A DNA stretch of 64,000 nt from Aeriscardovia sp. (GCA_017965665.1 JAGCPN010000008.1:47730-111729); one strand, 5' to 3'; shown: positions 10,956-20,361, numbered from the stretch's first letter. Numbers and translations: made by a program. Notes: generated from the letters alone by a model not told the origin.

Positions 10956-10975
10956 AAGTCTAACTCCTTACCAGG

Positions 10976-11278
10976 TTACTGAATGGGGTTGTGAAGAGTA
11001 ATGAGCTTAGTGCCATCAGTGAAGGTGCACTCCACCTGGATCATGGGGATCATCTCGGGAATTCCCTCCATGACGTCGTCACGGGTGAGGGCGCTGTTGC
11101 CGATGGATACGCATTCGGTCCAGTCCTTCCCGTCGCGGGCAGCTTCGATGACAGCGTTAGTGATTATGGCGATGGCCTCAGGATAGTTCAGCTTGAGACC
11201 ACGATCCTTGCGTTGCTGTGCCACCATGGCAGCAACTGAAACCAACATTTTTTCCTCTTCGCGAGTTGTCAAATGCAT
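10976..11278 (-). CDS. ureA: Urease subunit gamma
   Basis: Smallest urease subunit (100 residues), with the standard [12 protein letters not shown] start, [11 protein letters not shown] and the [15 protein letters not shown] segment. It is the first gene of the ureABCEFGD operon and has a strong AAAGGAGG ribosome site. The roughly 65 AT-rich bases between it and the upstream terminator must hold the operon promoter. Confidence 0.95.
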   Translation of the reverse strand: MHLTTREEEKMLVSVAAMVAQQRKDRGLKLNYPEAIAIITNAVIEAARDGKDWTECVSIGNSALTRDDVMEGIPEMIPMIQVECTFTDGTKLITLHNPIQ

Positions 11279-11343
11279 AGTTTCCTCCTTTCAAAACAGA
11301 AAATATCAAGTTTTTAGATTGTTCACAAGAGTAGCATAAAAAC

Positions 11344-11381
11344 AAAAATATCCTAATCTTGAGCAAGATTAGGATATTTTT
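11344..11381. terminator. Terminator between amt and ureA
   Basis: A perfect 17-bp inverted repeat (arms 11344-11360 and 11365-11381) with loop GAGC. Its A/T ends give a U-run in both directions. It isolates the urease operon from amt, although the genes have the same orientation. Confidence 0.88.
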
Positions 11382-11414
11382 GATATTTATTTCGAGTTAC
11401 ATCAGACTTATTTT

Positions 11415-12737
11415 TTACTCGTTTTGGGGAGTGACAGGAGAAGAGGCGCTCTCCTGCTCAGCTTCCATGGCGAGCTCGGCTTTTTCCTCGTCTTCAACGT
11501 CGGAATCTACAAAGTAGTGCTCGTGGAGAAGGGCGGGATCGAGCCCGTGCTCCATCTGCTCCTTGGTGGTGCGGATGTGGAAGATGTGGTCGAGGATGGC
11601 CAAAATCAGCCAGGTGATGAGCATGGAGTAGGCAGCTACCAGGAGGGCTCCGGAAAGCTGGATGAGGAACTGGTATCCTCCCGCCTTCACGCCGTTGACC
11701 CTGGGATCGGCCAGGCAGCCTATGAGGATGGTGCCCAAAAAGCCGCCCATGCCGTGCACACCCCAAACTCCCAGGGTGTCGTCCCACTTCAGCTTCTTTG
11801 CCAGCATCACGCAGAAGTAGCACACTACCGCGGCGCAAAGGCCGATGATTATGGCCCCGATGGGGGTGACGTAACCGGAAGCCGGGGTCACCGCCGCGGC
11901 GCCGGCGATCGGGCCGGTCATAAGCTGCGTAAAGGACCAGTGATGCGCGCTGAAGGCGTAGTCAAGTATGCACCAAACTACCATAGCCACGATCATCGCA
12001 ATTCCGGTATTGGCAAATGCGATGGCTGCCACGTTGTCGGAAGCCAGGGTGCCTCCGGCGTTGAAGCCGAACCAGCCGAACATGAGCATGGCGGCGCCGA
12101 TGGCGACGAGGCCGAGGTTGGAAGGTTCGGGCTCAGGGCACTGTTCGAAGTCCTTGCGGCGTCCAAAATACCATATCGCCATAAGTCCGCTGAAGGCGGC
12201 AGTGATATGAATGACGGTTCCACCTGCAAAGTCGACAAATCCCCACTTGGCCAAAAAGCCTCCGCCCCAGATCCAGTGGGCGACAGGGAAGTAGACCAGG
12301 ATCATCCAGCAGATGAGGAAGCCTATCCACCCGCCCAAATTCAGCCTTCCGGCAGTGGCGCCGGTCATGAGGGGGAGGGTGATTATGGCGAACATCAGCT
12401 GGTACATGAAGAACATGAGCAGGGGGATGGAGGCGCCGTACTTGCCGTCAATGTCGAAGATTACGTGGTGGAGGGCGAAAAACTGGACGGGGTTGCCTAT
12501 AAAGCCGCCCAGATCGTTTCCGAATACCAGGCTAAAGCCCCCGAAAATCCACATAAGGCCTACCACGCCTATGGCGGAAAAGACCTTCCACATTATGGCC
12601 AGAGAGTTCTTTTTGCGCACCAGGCCTCCGTAGAAGAAGGCCAAGCCCGGGGTCATCAGGAACACAAGGATGGTGCACAGGAACATGTAAGTGATGTTCG
12701 AATAGGTCGTACTCGAATGGAGTATGGAAATTAACAT
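11415..12737 (-). CDS. amt: Ammonium transporter, Amt/Rh family
   Basis: Channel-like transporter that moves ammonium/ammonia across the membrane. Hallmarks are MTPGLAFFYGGLVRKKN near the N-terminus, the conserved pore histidine in VIHITAAFSG, and WGVHGMGGFLGT with the second pore histidine. About eleven hydrophobic segments and a charged cytoplasmic tail rich in Glu follow. I start it at the ATG at 12737; an earlier TTG at 12788 lies in the T-tract of the upstream terminator. Its place between ureI and ureA suggests it exports or recycles urease-derived ammonia, or scavenges it. No glnK follows it. Confidence 0.93.
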   Translation of the reverse strand: MLISILHSSTTYSNITYMFLCTILVFLMTPGLAFFYGGLVRKKNSLAIMWKVFSAIGVVGLMWIFGGFSLVFGNDLGGFIGNPVQFFALHHVIFDIDGKYGASIPLLMFFMYQLMFAIITLPLMTGATAGRLNLGGWIGFLICWMILVYFPVAHWIWGGGFLAKWGFVDFAGGTVIHITAAFSGLMAIWYFGRRKDFEQCPEPEPSNLGLVAIGAAMLMFGWFGFNAGGTLASDNVAAIAFANTGIAMIVAMVVWCILDYAFSAHHWSFTQLMTGPIAGAAAVTPASGYVTPIGAIIIGLCAAVVCYFCVMLAKKLKWDDTLGVWGVHGMGGFLGTILIGCLADPRVNGVKAGGYQFLIQLSGALLVAAYSMLITWLILAILDHIFHIRTTKEQMEHGLDPALLHEHYFVDSDVEDEEKAELAMEAEQESASSPVTPQNE

Positions 12738-12788
12738 ACTTAAAAGTCCTAACTGAACAAAGGTTAAATCTGTTAATAATGCTAACAA

Positions 12789-12828
12789 ACAAAAAAGGCG
12801 TCTGCAGTGCGCAGGCTGCAGGCGCCTT
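12789..12828 (-). terminator. Rho-independent terminator after ureI
   Basis: Reading the minus strand, AAGGCGCCTGCAG pairs with CTGCAGACGCCTT (one mismatch) and is followed by a T6 run. It ends the ureI transcript before amt. Confidence 0.85.
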
Positions 12829-12864
12829 ATCGGTTAAGAGGTTTTGCTGTAAACAAAAACCGGC

Positions 12865-13386
12865 TTACTTGGGCCAGGTGTTGGTCAGCATCATAAATCC
12901 GGGCACCCAAGCGGTGATTATGCCCTCTATGACGCCCAAAACGCCCACGAACTTGCCGAGGGACTTGTGCAGGGTGCACTCAATGAAGCCGGTGAGCCAG
13001 AGGATACCCCAAAGCCACCATATGATGCCGTACAAATCATTGCCGCCGTAGTGATTGGTGAAGCAAAGAATGCCGGCGGGGATGGAGTTGATCGCCACAA
13101 AGAGCGAATACCATCCGTAGAGGCGCCCGTCGAGATTGAAGATCTTGTTCAGAGCCACATAAAGGTAGGTGAAGGCGAAGAGCAGTCCGGTGGCGCTCTC
13201 ATAGAACCAGAGGGCAGGCTTTCCGACACAGGCACCGTATCCGAGGGCGATGATGTTGAGGATCAGCCCCAGGCCGCCTGTGAAGAAGTTCATGATGACG
13301 TTCGACTTGTCGCCTATCTTTCCGAGGCCGTACAAGCCGTTGCTCATCAAAACCATGCCGACATAAAGTAGGATACAACCTAGCAT
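12865..13386 (-). CDS. ureI: Urea/amide channel of the UreI/AmiS family
   Basis: A six-helix membrane channel; relatives are the acid-gated urea channel UreI of Helicobacter and the amide transporter AmiS. The 173 residues include the family segments NIIALGYGA, WFYESATGLLFAFTYLYVALN and WWLWGILWLTGFIE. I set the start at the ATG at 13386, with AGGAGAAAG before it. Its location next to amt and the urease operon argues that it admits urea. Whether it is proton-gated cannot be read here. It has its own terminator and a roughly 345-bp upstream region. Confidence 0.88.
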   Translation of the reverse strand: MLGCILLYVGMVLMSNGLYGLGKIGDKSNVIMNFFTGGLGLILNIIALGYGACVGKPALWFYESATGLLFAFTYLYVALNKIFNLDGRLYGWYSLFVAINSIPAGILCFTNHYGGNDLYGIIWWLWGILWLTGFIECTLHKSLGKFVGVLGVIEGIITAWVPGFMMLTNTWPK

Positions 13387-13730
13387 GATCTTTCTCCTAA
13401 ATCGTAAGTTCAATCCGACGTCGGGTATGAATCCCAAAAGGCCGAATTAACAACAAATTCCTCTCAAGTCTACAAAATTTTCACAACATTGTTAAATATC
13501 ATGAAAATTTATAAAACCGATCAAAGATATTGTGTACTACTTTATACCTTATAAAATAAATTAATTTTTTCGACAATGCAAAGTAAATTATGGTGCAAAA
13601 ATTAAAAGGATTATTTAGGGGGATAAAAAGGTCAATAAATTCATTGTAAAAAATAGGCGATCATTTGTATCGGCTTAAATGCCGCGCGGGTTTGAAGGGA
13701 AATGTGAAATTTTATATAATTCCTTCAAGC
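13387..13730. other. AT-rich intergenic region between ureI and tRNA-Thr
   Basis: About 340 bp, far more AT-rich than the surroundings. It must hold the ureI promoter (minus strand) and holds a clear tRNA promoter at its right end. I see no gene. A short dyad around 13482-13496 (AACATTGTT type) could be an operator, but this is weak. Confidence 0.6.
13692..13720 (+). promoter_or_regulatory. Promoter of tRNA-Thr
   Basis: TTGAAG (13692-13697), a 17-bp spacer and a perfect TATAAT (13715-13720), ending 10 bp before the mature tRNA 5' end. It is the best vegetative-type promoter in the window. Confidence 0.85.
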
Positions 13731-13804
13731 GCCTCCTTAGCTCAGTTGGCTAGAGCATCCGCCTTGTAAGCGGAAGGTCGCCGGTTCAAGCCCAGCAGGA
13801 GGCT
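13731..13804 (+). tRNA. tRNA-Thr (anticodon TGT)
   Basis: A 74-nt cloverleaf. The acceptor stem GCCTCCT pairs with AGGAGGC, the D stem is GCTC/GAGC, and the anticodon stem TCCGC/GCGGA holds loop CTTGTAA (anticodon TGT, reads ACA). The T loop is TTCAAGC and CCA is not encoded. The T stem has one C-A mismatch (13782 with 13794), which is unusual but tolerable. Confidence 0.93.
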
Positions 13805-13870
13805 CTCTTTACTTTATCCCCAGGGTAATTTTTTATTGTAATTGCTCCCCCTTGCTCCTATCCTAAAAAA

Positions 13871-14917
13871 ATGACGTCAATAAGCTTTTCACACTCTGCC
13901 ATCCTTAAAAGGGCTATAGAAGAGCGGCCCTACAGCGACAATAAAAAAGGGACACTGCCCGCCAGGCTGATCATCCCCCATCTTTCCAAGTGGGACACGG
14001 TAGTCACTATCGGAGACTCCGTAAACGAGGGACTGTGGGACAGCGCCGATCCCAGCGTGGATCTGACGAAATTTGAAAATCAGGAAGAGCACTGGGACGG
14101 CCCCGTGTACGGATGGGCCGACAGGCTCGCCGGGCACCTTTCCTACAGGCGGGTAGAAGTCGGCCTCAAGCCCGTCCAATACGCTAACCTCGCCATAAGA
14201 GGGAAACTTATAGAGTTCATAGTCGACGAAGAGATTCCCCAGGCCCTAAAGCTCCACCCCGACCTGGTGATAATGGACGGAGGGGGCAACGACATACTGC
14301 GCCCCGACGATGACGTGGATTCGATAATGCGCTATATAGAGCACGGAATAAAGCAGATAAGGGAGGAGGGAATCGACCTCATATTCCTCATCCCCCCGCA
14401 GGCCACGGACGGATTTGTAATGGATCTGAGCCGCTACAAGAGGGCCGACTACGTCGCCCGGCTACAGTCGATGCTGCTGCGCTACGACTGCTACGCCGCA
14501 GATCTCTGGGAGTACAAGCCCTTCAAAGATCCCCGCCTCTGGTCCCAAGATCGCATCCACCCCACGCCCGAATGCCACGAAAGGGCCGCCCAGATAGGCC
14601 TTATAGGCCTGGGGCTGGGATGCGATCCCGGATGGGACCACGGAGAGCTCTGGACTACCCTGCCCTACATGAAGTCCCCTCTGACGAGCAAGGTGAAGTC
14701 CACCCTCCAATGGGACAAAAACTACCTCACCCCCTGGCTCTCCCACCGCTACCACAACGTGAGCTCCGGAGACGGGAGGGACGGCAAAAGGCGGCAGTTA
14801 AGCCCTATGCCTCCCAGCCAGCCCCATCCCGGCAGCCTGATTTTGGCAGGAAAGTACGGGGAGCCCGACTTCAACGGCCCCAGCGACCCCGACTGGATCC
14901 GAAGCAAAGTAAAATGA
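13871..14917 (+). CDS. SGNH/GDSL-type esterase or lipase
   Basis: A cytoplasmic-looking hydrolase with the SGNH catalytic blocks: GDSVNEG (block I nucleophile Ser, about residue 49), the Gly of block II in LAIRG, GGNDIL (block III, about residue 137) and DRIHPTPECH (block V Asp-x-x-His, about residue 226). No signal peptide is visible. The C-terminal 80 residues are polar and Pro-rich without a recognised domain. The substrate is unknown. ATG at 13871 with no strong ribosome site. Confidence 0.87.
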   Translation: MTSISFSHSAILKRAIEERPYSDNKKGTLPARLIIPHLSKWDTVVTIGDSVNEGLWDSADPSVDLTKFENQEEHWDGPVYGWADRLAGHLSYRRVEVGLKPVQYANLAIRGKLIEFIVDEEIPQALKLHPDLVIMDGGGNDILRPDDDVDSIMRYIEHGIKQIREEGIDLIFLIPPQATDGFVMDLSRYKRADYVARLQSMLLRYDCYAADLWEYKPFKDPRLWSQDRIHPTPECHERAAQIGLIGLGLGCDPGWDHGELWTTLPYMKSPLTSKVKSTLQWDKNYLTPWLSHRYHNVSSGDGRDGKRRQLSPMPPSQPHPGSLILAGKYGEPDFNGPSDPDWIRSKVK

Positions 14918-14950
14918 TTCTCGTATGAATAAAGACTTGGGGTGGAAAAA

Positions 14951-16654
14951 ATGAGTGTGAAACCCTGGAGCCCGGGCAAATACGCCAAGAAGAGGGTGCT
15001 GAGGATTGTTGTGAGCGCGGCCGTGACCATAGCCGTTTGCTGCATCGGATTTGTCTTAAACCAGAGGAAGGCGATAGCCCTCGAGGTGGACGGCAAGACA
15101 AAAGAAGTGGTCACCTATGCCGATTCTTTGCCGAAGTTCTTAAAGGAACAGGACATACAGGTGCACACCCATGACCAGGCCGTCTCCTCTTCCGGCTACT
15201 GGCTGACCAACGGGGACGTGGTGAAAGTGAGAAGGGCCTACGAAGTCATGGTGAACATAGGCGGCCACCTCATCCCCTACTGGACCCTCGCCTCCAGCGC
15301 CGAGCAGCTGGAAAACTACTTCCTGCAAAACGACAAGGAAGCCGCCCGGATCAGCGTGAACATCCCCAACGTCTACAACGCCCTGACGGGCGGAATCAAC
15401 CTCAACGCCTCAGGGCCCATAGAGGTCATAGCCTTCGGGAAGGACTACAGCGTAGAAAACGGGAACCAGCCCGCAGCTTCCATACTGGATTCTCTGGGCA
15501 TCACAATAACTTCCAATGACCTGGTTTCGGTGCAACACGAGGGCGCAAAGACCGTGCTGGTAGTGGAAAGGGTGAGCTACGGCACCGAAACGCAGGACGT
15601 GATGACCTCCTATGCCGTCAAAACGGTGGAAGACCCGAACGCCTACGTCGGAACTACCGTCATAGAGCAGAAAGGCTCTTACGGAGAGCAGCAGCAGACC
15701 CTGAAAGTCACCTACATCAACGGCAAGCCTGCAGCCAGCCAGCTTTTGAGCGCAAAGGTGATAAAGCAGAGCCAGCCGGAAGTGATCGAAGTGGGGACGA
15801 AGGCCAAGCCCAAGCCCGCGCCCAAAAAGCCGGCCCAGACCCAGAAGGCAGAACCTGAAAAGAAAGCGGCCTCCACCCCACAGGAGCCGGCACAAAAGCC
15901 TAAGACCACCTCCCCTGCTCCCGAAGCCAAGAAGAGCGAGAGCGAACAAAAGCCGGCCCAGACCCAGAAGGCAGAACCCAAGGCTTCTTCCCCTGCTCCG
16001 GCGCAAAGCGCCCCGGCGACTTCCAGCTCTTCTTCCCAGAGCTCCTCTCAGGCTGCGCCCGCGACCCCCGCGCAAACTCCCCAGCCCTCCCAGTCCTCGT
16101 CCTCGCAATCCGGCCAGGCCTCCCCGCAAAACTCCTCCTCGGGATCCGGCTCTTCGGCGTCGCAGTCCGCCTCCTCCCAGGCTCCGGCGCAAAGCGCCCC
16201 GGCGACTTCCAGCTCTTCTTCCCAGAGCTCCTCTCAGGCTGCGCCCGCGACCCCCGCGCAAACTCCCCAGCCCTCCCAGTCCTCGTCCAGCTCTCAAAAT
16301 CAGACGGCTCCCCAAACTGAGCCCGCCTCCTCTTCCGAACTTTCCGGAGAGCTGACGCCGGCCGAAGCCCAGACTTTCGCCGCCGGGGTCGCAGAAGATC
16401 AATACGGCTGGGGCTCCACCCAGTTTTCCTGCCTGGTAGAGCTGTGGAACAGGGAGTCGGGATGGATGTGGGACGCAGAGAACGTGTATTCCGGAGCCTA
16501 CGGAATAGCGCAGGCGCTTCCGCCTTCCAAGATGGGAACAGGCTGGGAATACAACGCCAAGGTACAGATAGACTGGGGCCTTTCCTACATCCTCGAGCGC
16601 TACGGCACTCCCTGCGGAGCGTGGGGCCACGAGACGACCTACGGGTGGTACTGA
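14951..16654 (+). CDS. Secreted cell-wall protein with DUF348, G5 and lysozyme-like domains (Rpf-like)
   Basis: Probable peptidoglycan-remodelling protein. It has a basic N-terminus and membrane anchor (about residues 18-38), two DUF348-type repeats (IALEVDGKTKEVVTYADSLPKFL and a second near 170), a G5 domain (VERVSYGTETQDVM to LKVTYINGKP), then some 200 residues rich in Ala, Pro, Ser and Gln. It ends with a transglycosylase/lysozyme-like domain containing WNRESGW (likely catalytic Glu) and AYGIAQALPPSKM, close to the aggregation-promoting-factor type. The ATG at 14951 is preferred over a GTG at 14942. The linker contains a 108-bp perfect duplication. RpfB is the closest known architecture. 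Confidence 0.86.
   Translation: MSVKPWSPGKYAKKRVLRIVVSAAVTIAVCCIGFVLNQRKAIALEVDGKTKEVVTYADSLPKFLKEQDIQVHTHDQAVSSSGYWLTNGDVVKVRRAYEVMVNIGGHLIPYWTLASSAEQLENYFLQNDKEAARISVNIPNVYNALTGGINLNASGPIEVIAFGKDYSVENGNQPAASILDSLGITITSNDLVSVQHEGAKTVLVVERVSYGTETQDVMTSYAVKTVEDPNAYVGTTVIEQKGSYGEQQQTLKVTYINGKPAASQLLSAKVIKQSQPEVIEVGTKAKPKPAPKKPAQTQKAEPEKKAASTPQEPAQKPKTTSPAPEAKKSESEQKPAQTQKAEPKASSPAPAQSAPATSSSSSQSSSQAAPATPAQTPQPSQSSSSQSGQASPQNSSSGSGSSASQSASSQAPAQSAPATSSSSSQSSSQAAPATPAQTPQPSQSSSSSQNQTAPQTEPASSSELSGELTPAEAQTFAAGVAEDQYGWGSTQFSCLVELWNRESGWMWDAENVYSGAYGIAQALPPSKMGTGWEYNAKVQIDWGLSYILERYGTPCGAWGHETTYGWY
15995..16102 (+). repeat. 108-bp direct repeat, copy 1 (in the wall-protein linker)
   Basis: Identical, base for base, to 16181-16288, at an offset of 186 bp. 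It encodes an APAQSAPATSSSSSQSSSQ-type linker segment. The lack of synonymous change points to a recent duplication or ongoing homogenisation. Confidence 0.93.
16181..16288 (+). repeat. 108-bp direct repeat, copy 2
   Basis: Second copy of the repeat at 15995-16102. The multiple of three (186 bp) means expansion or loss of a unit keeps the frame, so linker length could vary between strains. Confidence 0.93.
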
Positions 16655-17479
16655 GTGGGATGCTCGCCCGGCGCAGGATGGGTGAAGTCTAAAGCGGCCC
16701 AGCTCGGGGTGTCCCCCTCAAAGGCCCTCGGGCAAAACTTTATGACAGATCCGCGCTTTCTCGACCACATCGCCTCCCTCGCCCCTGCCCCGCAAAAGGG
16801 GCGGATTCTCGAGGTGGGCCCCGGGCTGGGATCTTTGACCCTCCCCCTTCTGGCAAAGGGATTTGAAGTAGAGGCCGTGGAGTTGGATTCGCGCCTGGCT
16901 TCGGCTCTTCCCCAAACCGTTCGGGAGCTTTTACCCCAATCCTTCCCCCGCTTCTCCTGCCTTCAAAAAGACGCGCTAGAGCTGGAAGAATCGGACCTGG
17001 TATGGGAAGGCCCGTTCTCCCTGGTTTCAAACCTCCCCTACTCCGTCTCGGTCCCCATCATCCTCCACCTCCTCTCTTCCTTCCCCAATCTCTCTTCCTT
17101 CCTCGTCCTCGTCCAAAAAGAAGTGGGAGAGAGGCTGTGCGCAAAAGAGGGATCCAAAACCTATGGCGTGCCAACTTTAAAGCTCGCCTGGTACGGGGAG
17201 GCGAAGATTGCGGGAAAAGTCCCGAGGTCCGTCTTTTGGCCCGTTCCCCACGTAGATTCGGTCCTTGTGGAATTTAAAAGGGAGGAAAGGCCGGAGGATC
17301 TGAAGGAAACGACCTTCTCCCTCATAGACAAGGCCTTCAGCACGAGGAGAAAGACCCTTAAAAATTCCCTCTCCCCCATCCCCCAGTCCGTTTTTGAAAG
17401 AGCCGGCATCGACCCTTCCCGCCGCCCCGAAACCCTCTCCGTCAGGGATTTTGAGGGTATAGCAGCTCTGCTCTCTTAA
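16655..17479 (+). CDS. rsmA: 16S rRNA dimethyladenosine transferase RsmA (KsgA)
   Basis: Dimethylates two adjacent adenines at the 3' end of 16S rRNA during 30S maturation. The S-adenosylmethionine motif LEVGPGLGSLT is near residue 52, SNLPYSV carries the catalytic N-L-P-Y motif (about 126), and KALGQNF near the start is a family mark. The GTG at 16655 directly follows the wall-protein stop; a GTG at 16682 (MKSKAAQLG) is an equally good start. The 3' end overlaps the convergent MATE gene by 38 bp. ispE, which often follows ksgA in actinobacteria, is absent here. Confidence 0.93.
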   Translation: MGCSPGAGWVKSKAAQLGVSPSKALGQNFMTDPRFLDHIASLAPAPQKGRILEVGPGLGSLTLPLLAKGFEVEAVELDSRLASALPQTVRELLPQSFPRFSCLQKDALELEESDLVWEGPFSLVSNLPYSVSVPIILHLLSSFPNLSSFLVLVQKEVGERLCAKEGSKTYGVPTLKLAWYGEAKIAGKVPRSVFWPVPHVDSVLVEFKREERPEDLKETTFSLIDKAFSTRRKTLKNSLSPIPQSVFERAGIDPSRRPETLSVRDFEGIAALLS

Positions 17480-18827
17480 GATCCCTAAACACCATGGCCT
17501 GCATAGGCAAAGTGAGAAGAAAAGTCAGGCAGTCGGAGACGGGCTGGCAGATCTCCAAACCGAAAAATCCGAAGTGGGCGGGAAGAATTAGGAGGAGGGG
17601 GATAAGAAACACCCCCTGCCTGGCAAGCCCCACGAGGGAGGCTATGAGGGTGTGGCCGAGGGTTTGCTGCATCATGTTAGAACAGATGATGAAGGAGTAG
17701 AGGGGGAAAGTCGCAGAGAAAAACCTCAGAAAGTCAGATCCGTATTTCACGACCGGGACGGTATTTCTGAAGATTGCTATCAAATTCGGGGCGAAAATTT
17801 CCTGGAGGACAGAGACGATGAGGAGTAGGGCCGCCGACGCGGCCAAAATCATGTAGTAGCCTTTCTTCACCCTGGAATATTTGCGCGCCCCGAAGTTGTA
17901 TCCGCACACAGGCTGGTACCCCCTCCCCATGCCGATCTCGGCTGAAGCTGTGAGAAGCAGAATCCGGTTGGCTATGGTGACACCTGCGATCGCGGCAGGG
18001 CCGAAGGGGTCGGTTACGAGGTTGAACACATCCGTAGATGCGGCCCCCATGACGTTTCTGACGAAATTCGGCATTCCGGACGACAGGATGGGGCCAAAAC
18101 TTCTGAAAGAGAACTTCTTAAAGTCCAGAGCAATTTCGCTCTTTTTCCTGTAGAGGAAGAGGAGCAGGAAAAAAGAGACAGATTCGCAGATCGCCGTGGC
18201 GATCCCGGCGCCCAGCATCCCCATGCGGAAGGAAAAGATGAACAGGGGCTCCATGAAGATGTTCAAGATCGCCCCCAACGCAATTCCCGCCATGGATTCT
18301 TTCACCAGCCCCTGGAATCTGAGTATGGGATCGAAAGCGTAGCTCGTGCAGTACAGGGGACTTGCTATGAGGAGCGGGACAATGTAGATGGAGGCCAAAG
18401 GGGAGAGGGCGGGAGTGGATCCCATGATCTTCAAAATCCCGGATTTGAAGATTAAAAAGAGGGCGCCCAAAAGGCAGGAGAGGGCGAAGGCCGAAAGCAC
18501 GGCGGTCGAGGCCAGCTCTTTGGACTTTTCCAAGTCCTTCTTTCCCAGAAGAACTGAGATGCGGTTGCCCGCCCCGGCTCCGAAAAGAAGCCCGAAAGCC
18601 TGAATGAGGACCATTACGGGCATGACTATCCCCGAAGCGGCCGCTGCGGCGGTTCCAAGGCGCCCGAGGTAGAAAGTGTCGGTGAGGTTGTATACCACTC
18701 CCACTATATTTGCGGCCACGGCCGGAAGGGAGAGGCGGAAGATGAGGGGGGCCAGAGGCGAGAGGGTCATCTGGGAGAACTTGTCTTTATCCCCCCCGCC
18801 CTTTCTTCCCGCCTCCCGCACCTTCAA
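17442..18827 (-). CDS. MATE family efflux transporter (second of a pair)
   Basis: A cation-coupled multidrug/toxin exporter with about twelve membrane helices; 461 residues is normal. MATE marks include LSLPAVAANIVGVVYNLTDTFYLGRLG in the first repeat and the matching GMLGAGIATAICESVSFFLLL and GYQPVCGYNFGARKY in the second. It begins with a TTG overlapping the stop of the other MATE gene (TTGA), so the two are translationally coupled. They share many motifs and arose by duplication. They may act as a heteromeric or substrate-split pair; the substrate is unknown. Confidence 0.9.
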   Translation of the reverse strand: MKVREAGRKGGGDKDKFSQMTLSPLAPLIFRLSLPAVAANIVGVVYNLTDTFYLGRLGTAAAAASGIVMPVMVLIQAFGLLFGAGAGNRISVLLGKKDLEKSKELASTAVLSAFALSCLLGALFLIFKSGILKIMGSTPALSPLASIYIVPLLIASPLYCTSYAFDPILRFQGLVKESMAGIALGAILNIFMEPLFIFSFRMGMLGAGIATAICESVSFFLLLFLYRKKSEIALDFKKFSFRSFGPILSSGMPNFVRNVMGAASTDVFNLVTDPFGPAAIAGVTIANRILLLTASAEIGMGRGYQPVCGYNFGARKYSRVKKGYYMILAASAALLLIVSVLQEIFAPNLIAIFRNTVPVVKYGSDFLRFFSATFPLYSFIICSNMMQQTLGHTLIASLVGLARQGVFLIPLLLILPAHFGFFGLEICQPVSDCLTFLLTLPMQAMVFRDLKRAELLYPQNP

Positions 18828-20206
18828 TCGCTCTCACCTTTGGAAACCGCCAAAGCCGCCCCTTCCTTCTTCAGCGCGCTGAAGACATAGGCCTGGCAGG
18901 GGAGGGCGAACGCGAAGGCCGTAAGGTCCGCTATGGGCTGCGCAATTTCCACGCCCAAAAGGGAAAGGAAGTGCGGAAGGATGAGCAGGAGCGGTATCAA
19001 TACCACACCGCGCCTCAAAGACCCCACTATCGTGGAGAGGACGGGATGGTTGAGGGTCTGGGAGACCATGTTGAACATGACTATCCAGGAGGTGAGCACG
19101 AGCGTTGCAGACTGCCACCTCAGGGCCTCCGCTCCGATTTTGACCACTGCGGGATTGGTCTGGAAGATGAAGATGAAGTCCGGGGCGAAGATCAGCTGGA
19201 GGACGGCGATTACTCCGATCACCAGCGCCACCGACCAGACCGTAATCTCGTAGCCCCTGCGGACCCGGTCGAACTTCCCCGCCCCGTAATTGTATCCGCA
19301 TACGGGCTGGTAACCCTGTCCCAGGCCCCCGCGCAGCGAATTTGAGAGGGTGACGATCCTGTTGACTATGGTCATGGCCGCTACGGCTGCAACCCCGAAG
19401 GGCGCCGCAACCACGTCCAGGATGTCCATGCCGAGGGCGCGCATTATGTTTCTGAAGAAAGTAGGCATTCCCGTGGAAAAAATGGGGCGCAACTGGGCGA
19501 ACCTGAAGAATTTGAGTTTTATCTTCACCTGTCCCCGGGCGCGGTAAATGAAGGCCAAAAGCACGAAGGAGATGACCTGGCAGATCGCCGTGGCGATCCC
19601 GGCGCCCAGCATCCCCAGGTGGAAGGAAAAGATGAACAGGGGCTCCATGAAGATGTTCAAAATCGCCCCCGCAGAGATCCCGATCATAGATTCTTTGGCC
19701 ATGCCCTGGAACCTCAAGACGGGATTGAAGATGTAAGTCAGGCAGTTTAACGGGGCGGCTATCAGGAGGGGAATCATGTAGAGGGAGGCCAGGGGCGCAA
19801 CCTGAGAGGCCGCCCCCAGTATCCTGCACACCCATCCGCGCAAGGCTATACACACGGCGGCGAGGATTATGCTGACGACGAGAGTGATGTAGAAAGAAGT
19901 TGCCACAAGGGTTTCGGCAAGGCGCTTATCCTTCTTTCCTAGCGCTATGGACATCTTGTTGGCCCCGCCCATGCCGAGCATCATGCCCACCGACTTTACT
20001 GCGACCATGAGGGGCATGACCACCCCGGAAGCGGCCGCCGCTGCGGCGCTCAAATGTCCTACGTAGAAGGTGTCCACCAAGTTGTAGATGACGGTAATTA
20101 TATTGGCTACCACAGCCGGACCCGCCAGTGAATAAATCAGCTTCGCCAGCGGAGATCCGGTCATCTTTTCATACTTGTCCTCACCTCGCCCGCTTAATTT
20201 TTTCAC
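18824..20206 (-). CDS. MATE family efflux transporter (first of a pair)
   Basis: A 460-residue MATE exporter, paralogous to its downstream neighbour: LAGPAVVANIITVIYNLVDTFYVGHLS near residue 29, GMLGAGIATAICQVISF and GYQPVCGYNYGAGKF later. GTG at 20206, with GAGG upstream; a Met at residue 15 (MTGSPLAKL) is an alternative start. The roughly 155 bp upstream must carry the promoter, divergent from the LytR_C gene. Confidence 0.9.
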   Translation of the reverse strand: MKKLSGRGEDKYEKMTGSPLAKLIYSLAGPAVVANIITVIYNLVDTFYVGHLSAAAAAASGVVMPLMVAVKSVGMMLGMGGANKMSIALGKKDKRLAETLVATSFYITLVVSIILAAVCIALRGWVCRILGAASQVAPLASLYMIPLLIAAPLNCLTYIFNPVLRFQGMAKESMIGISAGAILNIFMEPLFIFSFHLGMLGAGIATAICQVISFVLLAFIYRARGQVKIKLKFFRFAQLRPIFSTGMPTFFRNIMRALGMDILDVVAAPFGVAAVAAMTIVNRIVTLSNSLRGGLGQGYQPVCGYNYGAGKFDRVRRGYEITVWSVALVIGVIAVLQLIFAPDFIFIFQTNPAVVKIGAEALRWQSATLVLTSWIVMFNMVSQTLNHPVLSTIVGSLRRGVVLIPLLLILPHFLSLLGVEIAQPIADLTAFAFALPCQAYVFSALKKEGAALAVSKGESD

Positions 20207-20361
20207 TCTTCGACCTCAAAATATTTCATCTATTCTAATGGCGCGCTTCCTTCCTTTCAACCCTTCTCCCCCACCCACCCTTCAGGCCCGTAAACGGGTT
20301 AATTCAGAAGGAAAATGTAAAATCTACTTAGAATCGCCCCAAAAAATCGGAAGAGGGTTAA

